Below are positions 1-10,969 of a DNA stretch of 64,000 nucleotides, piece by piece. Source of the DNA: Syncephalis fuscata (Eukaryota; Zoopagomycota; Zoopagomycetes; Zoopagales; Piptocephalidaceae); the NCBI GenBank assembly GCA_025786725.1, contig JAHLTZ010000061.1:1-64000 (forward strand). Reading direction: 5' to 3'. How positions within the stretch are numbered: position 1 is the first letter of the stretch; each line of letters opens with the position of its first letter. The translations under genes and the position numbers were made by a program. The notes below the pieces were generated by a model. That model was given only the letters and a program-made list of their open reading frames with translations. It did no database searches and was not told where the DNA came from.

Positions 1-933
1 ATAATTAAATATAATATAATATACATATTCTGTATTGCTATATAGTTATCAATTTACCTTGCTTCGCTATCAGAAGAGCCTTATAGTGTTATTATAAGGA
101 ACATGAATCGATGGCAATATATAAATATCAATTGTAACACATATGTGCAATATATTAATAATAACATACAAATGTATCAAATCCATTTACCTTGTTTATC
201 TCCATTGACATCACTATTGGTCAGCGTATTTTCACGTAAATATAGCTTCAGCTGGTCCAGCCATACTGAGCCATCCGTTTCCGGTGTGGATTCAACCACA
301 TGATGAGGTGGCCAATTCAATGGATTGTGCTGCAGTTTCAAAATGCGTAACTGTTTCATATCGCCCAAATAACGCGGTAAATGGCGAAGGCGATTATTGG
401 CTACACTTAGAATCTATCACACAATGATTAATTCAACACCTTTGAATAACTAACTAGCTACTTACTTTTAACGACATTAATTGACCAAAGTCATCTGGTA
501 ATGCGCGTAATTTGTTGCGACTCATATCAAGGATTTCTAAATTCGGTAAACTACATAACTATATATCACGATATGAATATCAATATCAACACCAATGATT
601 ATTGATTTATACCACGACTTTGTACTTACAACGACTGGAAACTCGCGAAAAAGATTGCCTTTTAAATTTAAAAACCGTAAATTTGTCAATGCTATCATTT
701 CAGTAGGCAATGAATGAAGTAGATTGTGATGAAGGTCAAGCCTATTAAATTAATGGTGGCCTATTAATATACAACTCTATACTACACTATACTACATCAC
801 AGCCAACTTACCGTTGCAAATGGTCTTGGAATCGCTCGACATCGCTAGGAATCTCCGTAATAAGTTTCTGCGACAAATTCAAGCGACGTGCATTCACTTC
901 CTCATCAATAAACTTGCTTACATCTGCGCCCAT
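1..933 (-). CDS. leucine-rich repeat protein, partial (Sog2-like?)
   Basis: Five exons are visible on the minus strand (about 812-933, 630-741, 466-550, 191-413 and a 22-nt exon at 58-79), joined in frame by GTAAGT/GTAAAT introns; the gene runs off the left edge. The start is the ATG at 931-933, giving MGADVSKFIDEEVNARRLNL. At least four leucine-rich repeats follow (LDLHHNLLHSLPTEM, LRFLNLKGNLFREFP, LEILDMSRNKLRALP, ILSVANNRLRHLPRYL). The repeats end in NPLNWPPHHV, an NPL-WPP-type cap that I associate with fungal LRR proteins of the RAM/Sog2 kind. The fold is secure as a protein-interaction scaffold; the Sog2 identity is a guess because the C-terminal half is missing. Confidence 0.7.
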
Positions 934-2054
934 ATTGTAGGTACGATGTAATTAACTACCGCTAGAAACACTACCAGGCACTATATCAATAAGAATGCCC
1001 CACAATCCACTGGCTGCAGTGACTATAGTGGCTGTAGTAGTAGTGATGGTAAAGTAGCCAAGTGATATGCAGTAAGCGTATAGAGAAATAGAAGAAAGAT
1101 GAACTTGTGTTCATCAAGCGTCACACCACAGCCTTCGCACTGTACAGCCACTCGTATTGAGAGAGAGAGAGAGAGAAGTGAGAATAAGAGTGAAGAACAA
1201 TACGACCACCACAAACAACAACAACAACAACAACAACCAGTGTAGATTGTTTACTGACTAGCCAATAAACATCCACTGTAATTTATGTTTTGTGTTTATG
1301 TACTACAAGCAAATAGTAGTAGTTAAGGAAGAAAGAAGGAAATGGCTGGTGAGTATTGTGAATATTGCTACTTTTGTTGTTATTGCTACTTTACGCGGTT
1401 GGTTGGTTAGTAATGTTTGTAAGAAGATGAGGAAGGGAACAGTGTGAAAGCAGTACACTGTTTTGAATAAAAATATAAAGCCGGTTTTCTTTGTTTAGTA
1501 ATAGTTGGTAACAGCGAAAACAATAAACATTAAGACTATGATCAGTATTAGGATTAGTATCGATAATATTGAAGCTATATTAGTAGTAAAAGTAATAGGA
1601 AATAGCGGTCATAGACACCTTATCATAGATTTACTAATAGGAGAGAGAGATAGAGATAGATAAAGAAGCACGAGATGATAATCTATAGGTGTGATATGAT
1701 CATTGATGAGACACACACATATATACGATGTTACTATTCATTACTATATTATGATGTATGGATGAAGTGTAGATTGACTAGTATGACATTCTATAGAAGT
1801 TATTAGTATTGTGTTATTATTAACCACGTGTAATTAGTGGATAAATCTCCTGCATGAATATAGACATTGATTGAATGTGACAATGTATATTTTATTAGAA
1901 ATAGTGAAGTATATTTTAATAAAATATGGCTGTAAAACACCATTTCTTTCATTCTCATATTCTCTTTTACCACTACCACCATTAACTACTAGTACTTACA
2001 ACTTACTTTTGTGTTGTTGTTCTATCTATTATCGGTAGTATTTAGTGTGTTGTC
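934..2054. other. intergenic, no gene seen
   Basis: Divergent promoter region between the LRR gene (-) and the dihydrofolate reductase gene (+). It holds a GA-rich tract near 1158-1175, a CAA run near 1217-1235 and otherwise AT-rich sequence. Short ORFs here look random. Confidence 0.5.
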
Positions 2055-2829
2055 ATGACACTAAAGACATTTCACGTGGTGGTGGCGTGTTCGTTAGATA
2101 ATGGTATTGGGGTGGGCCATAATCTACCTTGGCGATTACCGCGCGATATGGCGCATTTCCATAGAGTGAGTACGGAGTTGCCTCAAGGCGAGTATCCCTC
2201 GCACTATCGTAACGCCGCCATTATGGGCCGCGAAACTTACTCGGGCCTCCCTGAAAAGTTGAGACCCCTTGCCGGCCGATTAAATGTTGTCCTAACAAGT
2301 AATGACGCGTTCATAAAAACGTAAGCAGCAACAACAGTGGGTGGAGCAATAACGGCATGCCCCATAGGCCTTTGTGCTAACCTATTACTATTTATGTGGA
2401 TTTATTCGATAACAACAACATTTTAGCTTGCCTGATGGTGTTTTGACCGCTAAATCATTGGAGGATGCATTGCAGTTATTGTTACAACAATCAGATGTAG
2501 CGGAAATATTTATTTGTGGTGGAACACGGTTATATGCTGAAGCAGTGGCCCATCCAAGTTGTGAGCGTGCATATATTACGCGTGTTCATACACATGTACC
2601 TCATGCTACGGCTCACTTTCCCTCACTATTCTCACAAGATCCAGAGACGATTACTGCGGCTGGTTGGAGACGTTGTACACATACGGAATTCCAAGCGGAT
2701 ATGCTGAAGAGACGACAGCTTAACGGGTACGGATAGCACTATCGAGTATGACGAATACCAGAAGGTCTTTTGACCAATGAAAAGAATGGACTAAGCTATG
2801 AATTCCAGTTGTATTCTCGACTGGTTTAG
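2055..2829 (+). CDS. dihydrofolate reductase, C-terminus interrupted
   Basis: Reduces dihydrofolate to tetrahydrofolate with NADPH, for thymidylate and purine synthesis in the cytosol. Exon 1 (2055-2320) has the DHFR start VVACSLDNGIGVGHNLPWRLP; exon 2 begins at 2427 after a 106-nt intron. Diagnostic pieces are LPWRLPRDMAHF, IMGRETYSGLP, RLNVVLTS and IFICGGTRLYAEA. The catalytic acid is Asp (LPRDM), whereas yeast and animal enzymes usually have Glu there. The frame reaches a TAG at 2734-2736 and a TGA at 2749-2751, then continues in the same frame with a typical DHFR end (IPEG..., then NGLSYEFQLYSRLV) to TAG 2827-2829. So the real gene probably extends to 2829, but the link across 2715-2752 is not explained by an ordinary intron. 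The fold assignment is certain; the integrity of the 3' end is not. Confidence 0.88.
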
Positions 2830-2860
2830 TGGTTTATAAGATGTGAAATAAAGCGTTTGT

Positions 2861-4810
2861 TTATTTGGTGTTATTACTGGAATGATCATTTTCAACCAAT
2901 GCTCGTAGTCGAGCACGCCAATCATCTACACCATGATAAGAGCCACATAGTTGTCGTTTACCCACAAATGTGTTGCGGCCATGAAGTACACGCCAATTAT
3001 CAAAGCAAACAACTAGACCGGGAGGAGGGCTAGCTCAAGTATATTCGATGGATCACGTATAATCGACTGCCATGACCGTAAAGCGCGATAATAATCGTGG
3101 GTCTCATTAATGCCTAGTGTTAATGGTGCACGGTCCTCGTTATTGTAGCGAATTGGAACAATCTACCAAAGGGTGATAGACTATTTGCATTATGGGTAGT
3201 TATTGGTTGTCCCTCCACGGATAAATGATTTAATATTGGATAGCTATGGATGGGCTGTATAATTAAATGGTCACTGGCACAGGTAGTGGCATTGGTTCTA
3301 ATGGTGGATAGAATGCGATAAGCATCCGGATCTTGTTGTTTTAATAGATTGGCCGCATGGAATCCATCAAGAAAAGTAGATTCACCTCCTCGTTCGGCTT
3401 GGTGTAACATATGGAACACTTGAAGTCTAATATTGGCTTATTAGATGGGTGTTTATCAAGTAAATGCTAACATACCCGGCTGGTTCAGTAAATAAGTGTT
3501 ATCTGTATGGAGATCAAGGGGCTTTGCTGTATAAGCCATATCATTGAATGACATATCGATGTTAATTCCCAAAATCCACCTAGAATAAGGTTAGTTGCTA
3601 TTAATTGTGCACGGCTAGTTTACCGAAATGCGTATGTCGAACATGACTAATACGCGTTACTAGCTTTTCAGTGTCTTTTGAATTGACTGGTACACCTTCT
3701 ACAAATCCAATACCATAACGTTCCTAATAAAGCTTTCATTAGTTGGATACACTATTGCTATAGTGGTTACTTGCAATGTTTTGTAACCATTGTTTTACAC
3801 CTTCTTCAGTATGCATCACCTATAGTAGTAAATGCATTATTTATTATATGTATTTAAAAGAATAGACCACCTACATCATTATACGATACAGTGGGTAATG
3901 ATCGCGCCAATTGAGCATCCCATAGACTAAGTTTAGGCGTAGTTTCATTTTTGTACGCTTCTGGTGTATGTCGATGTAGCCAGTCGAGTGAATAATTTGT
4001 ACAATGTCCATCTGGCCCTATTAGTTATTTAATATAATTATATTAATGTTAATGTGATTTAATTTATAGGTTTACAAACATGTTAATTGAAGTTGGTTAT
4101 TACAAATCTCAACTGTTTTCGGTTGAATATCCAAAGGAATCTGGTCAATAGTGTAAATTATACTAATCATTGAGTAATAAGTGTACACTTACCTCAAATG
4201 TATTCAAAGATCTTTGTTTTGTGCCAGGATATTGACATGCTGAACAGTTGCAATGGTCACGTAGCCACATATGTGAACTATCAATGATTTAATAAAAATG
4301 TAGATTTACTTATAAATATAACTTACAACACATTAGTAGATCCTTGTTGCCAGTCAAGTGTCACACCAGTTGTGTTAACATTAGCTAAAGTGGCATTATT
4401 TTTGATATCTTTATGAATTGGCGTAACATCGTTATTGCTTTTACTGTTGTACTCTGTTGATGCATTACTATGACAAGCAGTCGATGATGTTGCCAATAAA
4501 GCACGTCCCTAATATTGATTAATTATTAATACTATTTTAATTAGTCTTTATTTACCTGTAAAGTATTTAGATTAAAACAGAATGGCTTTAATACACTTTG
4601 ACTACTTTTTATTGTAGTATTGGCTATATTACGACTAAATAATAATAATAATAATAAATAATTCTAAGCTACTTATTTCCCTTTGACTTACTTGTAATGA
4701 ATGGCTCGATAAAAAGTAAAGGCCGCTTTTTGAGCAGCTATTGTACATAGTCGACCGTTTTGTGGAACACTGGCTCGTGTTAACGAAATGCAACTAGTAA
4801 AAAGTGACAT
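2861..4810 (-). CDS. trimethyllysine dioxygenase (carnitine biosynthesis)
   Basis: Fe(II)/2-oxoglutarate hydroxylase acting on N6-trimethyllysine, the first step of carnitine synthesis, in mitochondria. The ATG at 4808-4810 opens a peptide with Arg, Ser and Thr but no acidic residues (MSLFTSCISLTRASVPQNGR), consistent with a mitochondrial presequence. Later exons carry the N-terminal Zn-type motif (WLRDHCNCSACQYPGT), YGIGFVEGVP, the VRHTHFG segment, the iron-binding HTDNTY, GGESTFLDGFHAA and the distal His in NWRVLHGRNTFVGKR. About ten short introns separate the exons. HTDNTY together with GGESTFLDGF fits the trimethyllysine enzyme better than gamma-butyrobetaine hydroxylase, the close relative that remains possible. 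The stop TAA is at 2861-2863, only 31 bp beyond the convergent DHFR 3' end. Confidence 0.87.
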
Positions 4811-5350
4811 ATTATTGAGCGGAATTCCTTGTGATAACTTGTTTTGATAATAGCTATGAATAAAAAAGTAATTCCATATAGAAAGAAGCACTAGTAAGAA
4901 AAGGGACTAGAAGGAGTTGAAGCACAAGTGTCAGGTTTATTGTACTGCTACTATAACTAGTAGTAGCATGTCCGGTTTGGCGTTCTACACCACTTTGAAT
5001 GGAAATTATACATGGTAACACAGTAACTATTATGACAGGTTGTCCAAATCCTATATATGATACAATGATACGATAATATATGGTAAACCATTGAATAAAT
5101 AGCTGTATAATAGTGAGCACATCCATGCTCGTATACAGATGCATTACATTAAGATTCTATGTTATTTAATTAAATACCATATGACGATGATGAAGTATGA
5201 TTTCATGTTTGAGTTAAACTAGAAAAATGAATAATAAAAATTAGTAATATCTTTCCTAGTGAATGTGGCTATACATTCTTCTAGTTATTATTTTTATTGT
5301 TATCTCATTAACACTACTAGTGACACAGTTTAGCACTATTTCGACAGAGT

Positions 5351-6016
5351 ATGTCACGTTTAACGGGATCGAGCTCTAATGCTCATCATAACTCGGTACA
5401 GACACGAGAGATGATGGCCAATAGAGCGGATTCCACAACTGTTACTACAACAGCTCTTATTCCACCTAGTGGTGTATTGCGTCTATCGGGTGAAGCAGTG
5501 CCAGAGGCTGCCGTCGCAGCTGATGGGGAAATAGCCAGTGAAGCAGATACAAATACCACTGAACGTCGTAGAATACGTTGGGATGATTCAGTGGTAGATA
5601 ACGAGAATTTGAATCGTCAAAAATCAAAAAGTAAGCTATAAACCACCACCGTTTTTATGAACAACCTAGACTAATACGTTACGGTAATAGTTTGTTGTAT
5701 ATTTAAAAAGCGGCGCCAATTTGACGAATCCTCTAGCGATGAATCCTCTTCCTCTTCCTCCTGTTGCTCCTCTTCTGATGAAGGGTCAAGTAAACAAAGA
5801 ACTTCACGGCGTAGACGACACCGCCATCGATCGAATAGATCACCAAGCCCAAATGCCTATGAAAAGGCACCTCGCTACCATAAGAAGCCTTCTGCGGCAT
5901 CCACACCAAAGGATGATTTAGATAATCATCAGAATAGCACACCAACAATAGCAAGTAGTAGCAATAGCAATAACAACGATAAGCATCACTGTCATGAACA
6001 TAACCATGATGTTTAA
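5351..6016 (+). CDS. type 1 protein phosphatase inhibitor (Ypi1/PPP1R11)
   Basis: Small intrinsically disordered regulator of protein phosphatase 1 in the nucleus. Exon 1 is 5351-5630 and exon 2 is 5691-6016; splicing across the 60-nt intron restores the family core RIRWDDSVVDNENLNRQKSK followed by ICCIFKK, which matches the Ypi1/inhibitor-3 signature (V-x-W..VVDNE..KKSK-CCIF). Upstream is a Thr/Ala-rich leader, downstream a Ser/Glu acidic patch, a Cys pair and a basic Arg/His segment, ending in a His/Asn-rich tail. The acceptor at 5690 was chosen because it alone recovers ICCIF; a later AG would leave a frame break. It shares a divergent promoter region of about 540 bp with the dioxygenase gene. 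Confidence 0.85.
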
Positions 6017-6110
6017 TATAACTATGGAATATATAAAAATTTGACATTATAGTATTTCTATTGTTTAAATGATAATGGCTATTATGATGCCGACAACAAA
6101 GCTTATTTAT

Positions 6111-7687
6111 TTACTCTTCCATTTGATCGGCGTTATTTGGTGCTGGATCAGCCTGCATCTCTTCTTCAACTTCAGAGGCACGTTGACGAGCACACGTCTC
6201 AATGGCTTGAAGGAATGCTTCTACGCCTATAGTGTTATAATTATAGTGAGATGAGTAATGCAGAATAAATGGTTAGTGATACAACTTACCATTACCAGCA
6301 GAAGGTGGTAGGCCTATACAGTTGTATTTGATATCATTATTAATAAACTACAGTGATTTAGCCAATAGTTACTAACCTAATTCTTGTACTAATGGTCCAA
6401 GTTGGCCTGTGTTTAATGCCTCACTAAGTGATGCCAATGACTAGATTGTACATTAATTTAAATGTATCTTAAAATACAGGCAACTTACTTGACGGAATTG
6501 TGGGCTGGCTACCACTTCCTTTACTTCATCGGCTGTTTGAGGCGCACCCTCTGGTAAATGAGGAAATACCGCTATGATGATTGTTATATAAGTATACTAA
6601 TAAATATTCATTACAATTAATAATAATAAATACCTGAACATAGATCGGAATCATTAAGAAGTGGTTGAATATTTTTAACAGTAAGCACATCACCGAGTGA
6701 TAGAGCTGCATTAGATGTTTGGCCTTCTATTAGCAATTGTAATTATTAGTACCAATATGTATTTATGTGTATTTGTGTATGTACTCGTGGTTAAATATGG
6801 CACATCTTAACTTACCATTACCTTCTGGCACAGTAATATTAGCCAGTAACTCGCGAAGATTATTCAATTGGTTCGTTTGTAGATTGATCTCTCCTCCAGC
6901 AGAAGCAGGTGTAGGAGCTGTGGCACTTAATAAAGGTTCATGGTGCTCTCCAGCATCTTCTTCGTCGATACTGATGACCGCACATTAGTATATAAATAAT
7001 GATTTAATGTATTTAAGCACACTTACTTGTAATCCATTGAGCTATTAAGCATTTGCATTAAGGCGTCGCGATCTTCCATCATATCTAGAACCAATATCGT
7101 AGATTATTATTATTATTATTAGTTTATTTATACTTTAATAAATACTATAGAATATACATACCGGCTGCATCAGGATTAGCAATAATGTCGTTCAAGCGTT
7201 GGCAAAGTACTTCGTCGCGTTCTTCATCCGCGTGTTGCATCCAGAAGAACATTGTATTGCCAGATGACCTGAATTTAAGAGCATAGACGCGACCTGAGCT
7301 TTGCGATACTTTGAAGAACTCGGCATCATCGGCAAAAATAATAAGATCCTATTAGAACAAGCAAGATAAAAATAAAGGAGTCAGTGTGACAGGTTGCATA
7401 ACCAGCCATTTAAACTACTTACCTCAGTAATACTATTGGTATCGCGATTTTTCCAGTAGAAATGCAATAAACCATCGGGCTAAGTGTGTAGCAATACAAA
7501 TAGACACGATCAATAAGTGGATGTGTTTTTCTAAACGTGCACAGCTACATACCTTGTCCAAATAGATGAGTCCTCTAGCTTCATCAGGTCGTACCCAATT
7601 TGTATTGCCATCTCGGAAAAGACGGCCTGCTTTAAACTCAAGAAGAGGTCCTTGGTTCATTGGCAAGAATTCTGGAAACAAAGACAT
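6111..7687 (-). CDS. RPN13: 26S proteasome ubiquitin receptor Rpn13/ADRM1
   Basis: Binds ubiquitin and Rpn2 at the proteasome lid/base and recruits a deubiquitinase. Exon 1 (7553-7687) starts MSLFPEFLPMNQGPLLEFKA and continues the Pru domain (WVRPDEARGLIYLDK); exon 2 adds PDGLLHFYWKNRDTNSITE, then DLIIFADDAEFFKV and TMFFWMQHADEERDEVLC, all typical Pru strands. After a linker of low complexity the C-terminal exons give a helical DEUBAD-like region (AVFPHLPEGAPQTADEVKEV, SPQFRQSLASLSEALNTGQL, VEAFLQAIETCARQR), ending with an acidic tail and TAA at 6111-6113. Length and domain order fit full-length Rpn13 rather than the short budding-yeast form. About nine exons. It converges with the PP1 inhibitor gene, with 94 bp between stops. 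Confidence 0.9.
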
Positions 7688-8703
7688 TTATGTAAAATAT
7701 TGAATATAGATGTTCAAATAATAAAGAGTCAAATTGAAGCTAGAAAGTTGGCAATAAGTGATAAAGATAGTAAAGCAAAACAATAATGTGTATTGCGTCA
7801 TTTATTTATTCAAATACATTTACAATATCCCAGTGTCAATCACTATCGTAGATTTATTATTCAGTACGCATATATCCAGTGCACATATATCATTCCCATT
7901 CTGTCCCATACTACTATATATTATTCTATGATATACTGAATACATTCTATTGTTTATATATTTCAATAAACTTTGTTTAGTTCACTCATTACGTTATATG
8001 CGCTATAACTTTGACATTGTTTTGTATAACTTTCTACATACATTTGCTATTTATGTATCATTTTATGTTTTTTACCTTGCTTTATTATTAATAAATTATA
8101 ATTCGTTTTGCCTATTGAACTTTTTAGACTATTTATATCTAAAGTCTATAACAAATAAAAATTAATATAAATAAAATAATATATGATGGTATGAAATAAT
8201 ATGGGAATGCTATAGGTAAATGGTGGATATATGCATACTGGATAACGAATCTATGATGACGAGTATTTGATGACTGATGTCACTCACCACCCATCATCAT
8301 GTTCAATAGATTGGTTGTTATTGAATATTAGTCATTTGACCACCAAAAAGCAATAAATGTAATGATGTGATGATTAAATAAAACTCACCACTTGTCCCCA
8401 TGTTCAATAGATTGAAATTTTAGTTCAACTACGCGAATGTTATCAAATATAGTCATTGACCCCCAAATCATATTAAATTATTAATAAACTGTTAAATGTT
8501 AGTGTAATAGCATGTATTATTAACACATTGTTTAGCTGGGCAATAAATGCAATAAATTGATCATATGATTATGATACTAAAATATCTAGAGTAGTAGTAA
8601 AATTAAACAATTTATTAAAACAAATAGAGTTGTTAAACTAATATACAAACTACGCTGAAGTATCTGATTGTTTGTTAATATCTGAATGTATGTATTGCAA
8701 GTA
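7688..8703. other. AT-rich intergenic with repeat copy 1
   Basis: No coding region is supported. The right two-thirds holds a diverged copy of the kinase-associated repeat, described separately. The ORF at 7950-8165 is extremely AT-rich and looks fortuitous. Confidence 0.5.
8161..8500 (+). repeat. kinase-associated repeat, copy 1
   Basis: Shares with 12541-12940 the ordered blocks tgcatactg.ataa, atgatga.gagtat, catgttcaataga, aataaaactcacca and a.tcattga/tt.g.c.ccaaatca.attaaat. Divergence is clear, with small indels. It lies just downstream of kinase gene 1 (8704-10481, minus), in the same relative orientation that copy 3 has to kinase gene 2. Confidence 0.6.
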
Positions 8704-10481
8704 TTACTTACTTTTGTGTGTTGTTTTAACTTGTTTTTTTATCTCAAAGGATTCAAACGATCGCAATCGTTTTGTATCCTGTGGGATTAATATATTAGCA
8801 GCCACTTTAGCTGAATCTTCTTTAAGTAAAAGCGCAGCAGATGAATGAGTGGGTGGTGATGCGATAGGTGAATGGATAGATGATGGTGTAGCAGATGAAT
8901 GGGCGGATGGTAATACCACAGGTGAATGAATAAATAAAGGCGTACCAAGTAAATGAATGAATGGTGGTGTAATAGGTGAATTAATGAATGGTGGTGGTGT
9001 AGCAGGTGAATATATAGATGACGGTGCAGTAGGTAAATAAGTAGATTTTGGCGTAGTAGATGGGTTGTTAGATGGTAATGGCACAGGCGAATAAGTGGAT
9101 GATGACTCAGCAGGTGAATGGATTGGCGATGTTGTGAGCCACTCACTTTCTGATGCTTCTTCGATATTACATCGCATTGTTATATCGAAAGTAAGTAGGC
9201 GACATATTAATTTTTTTGCTATAATAAAGTTAGTTTTTGTATTATTTAATACATTGTCACCTACCATTATCACTTAAATCTGGGCGGTCCAAGTTGTTAA
9301 AATCAATATTATCATAGAATATTTTTATGATATACTTGATCATATCCTTATTGTTATAAGGAAATTTACCTAAAACGCGTATTAGGTATTATAATATTAT
9401 ATTTGAGTTGTGCACTTACGTGTGAACAAACAAAATAATGTGACTCCAAGGCTCCAAGCATCCGCCTTTTTGCCATAACCGCTATGACTAAAAGCGAACT
9501 TCTTAATGGCGCCATCAAGTTCTCTATCACGTTTATATACTTGCTGAAGCCAATCAGCACGATGGTTTGTGCATAATAGTACTTCGGGTGCTACATATCC
9601 TGGCGTGCCACAAAAAACAGTTAGTGGCGGATCTGTGGATGAGGTTGTCCGTGCCAAACCAAAATCCGAAAGAACAACTCTAGGATTATCCTCGGCATTC
9701 ATCAGCAGCACATTTTCCAACTAAAAGCAATGTTAATATTTGTTACTAAAACGTCAGTAAATAAAATACTTGCCTTGATGTCTAATAAATAATAAGCAAT
9801 ATAAATTATCATTAGTACAATGTTTAATAGTTAGTGTAATACTTACCGCAATGCACAATGTTGTTTTTATGCATATGCTATTAGAATGTTAGTAATAATC
9901 TATATAATATTAATGTAACTTACCATTACCCCATCAAGTAATTGCCGGAATATGTGTTTACACTTGGCTTCTGGAAGTGGGTGGTGTTTTTGTAAATAAT
10001 TAAACAAGTCACCACCCGGCGCATATTCCAAGAAGAAATACGTAAACTTTTGTGTCTGAACTGCATCCAGCAGTTCAACAACATTTTTATGCCCTTGAAG
10101 GGCTTGCAATACGTTCTTCTCTCGAATAAACGTGTTTACAGTTACTTGAATGTTATTTTTAGTAATTTTTTTCGCTATTTTGGCAGCTACTGAACTACTT
10201 GAACCAAGCGAAATAGCCCGGTAAACACTTCCAAATCCACCACTATATTTTATAGAATCATTCAATTAATTAATGATATTTAACATTTCACATAACTTAC
10301 GCTCCAAGTTCATCGCTCGTTATAATATATTTTTTTGCAATGAGCTATAAATAAGTATACACGTTACTTTTTAATAAACACAAATTACTTATAAAATACT
10401 TACCTTCTCATAATCGGAGCTATTGTCAACCATGTTATTTCCTTTAATGGAAGTAGAAACAGCTGATTGCTTAGAAGCCAT
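8704..10481 (-). CDS. Ser/Thr protein kinase, Chk2/Rad53-like, HCD variant
   Basis: Protein kinase with all core motifs, spliced from about nine exons. Exon 1 (10404-10481) starts MASKQSAVSTSIKGNNMVDN; then the Gly loop AGGFGSVYR, the VAIK-equivalent VAAKIAKK, the hinge FFLEYAPGGDLFNYL, the catalytic loop IVHCDIKLENVLL, DFGLARTTSS, GTPGYVAPEVLL, ADAWSLGVTLF and the subdomain XI Arg in LLTFDITMRCN. The catalytic loop has Cys in place of the usual Arg of HRD. It is built from a 31-nt exon (9847-9877) and an 8-nt exon (9774-9781) with a GC donor. The tail is Pro/Ser/Thr-rich and repetitive, ending with a basic stretch (KRLRSFESFEIKKQVK). The kinase domain resembles CAMK/Rad53-type enzymes and is paralogous to the gene at 15664. 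No FHA domain is seen. The function is unknown beyond phosphotransfer. Confidence 0.82.
8830..9115 (-). repeat. coding minisatellite in kinase 1 tail
   Basis: Imperfect tandem units of roughly 33-36 bp (forward-strand core ggtgaatgaat.gatggtgtagcag) encode repeated Ser/Thr-Pro blocks such as PPSIHSP-type units on the minus strand. A second minus-strand frame is also open across most of it. Confidence 0.7.
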
Positions 10482-10801
10482 TTATAAATTTTGATAAGAA
10501 GAATTTTATAAGCAGAAGATTCAATAAACAAGATTGTATAATCAAAGAAGTATTGACATACAGTAGCAAGAAACACGATGATACTTTTTTTCTTTCGTCT
10601 TTGCGCGATAAGCACTTTATTCATTATCATATGGACTAGCTACACTATCCAATGCTATCGCAAAAGTATCATTAGCGTTACACGGCTTCCCACGGTATGA
10701 AATTTAAACTAATTGTTTTACACTAATATACAACAATTGTCTTTACACTTGCTATTGCTTTCAATAATAATTATTTATTTTAAACAATTGGTATATGTGC
10801 T

Positions 10802-10969
10802 TTAAATTTTTTTACGCTTAATTATATAAATTTTATTCAGATACTCCGATAGAACCTCCGATGCTGACATATCGGGCTTAGTTAAATAAAGACCGACAAA
10901 GGACTTATGCGACGGCGTTTCTTGGCCATAGCGTTTTGTCATTAGGACGTAAAATGCCGCTTTAGGCAT
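10802..10969 (-). CDS. small ORF of unknown function
   Basis: A 55-codon minus-strand ORF starting at the ATG 10967-10969 with TAA at 10802-10804. The peptide (MPKAAFYVLMTKRYGQ then ETPSHKSFVGLYLTKPDM) has balanced, coding-like composition, unlike the surrounding AT-rich sequence. The local DNA (10850-11060) is noticeably less AT-rich than its neighbours. The frame extends upstream for nine more codons to a TAG that could also be a splice acceptor, so this may be the last exon of a lost or spliced gene. I do not recognise a family. Could be a pseudogene remnant. Confidence 0.3.
   Translation of the reverse strand: MPKAAFYVLMTKRYGQETPSHKSFVGLYLTKPDMSASEVLSEYLNKIYIIKRKKI

Noticed and set aside
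7950-8165. 71-codon hydrophobic ORF
   Set aside because: Composition is what random AT-rich DNA gives (Phe, Tyr, Leu, Asn); no start context or homology.
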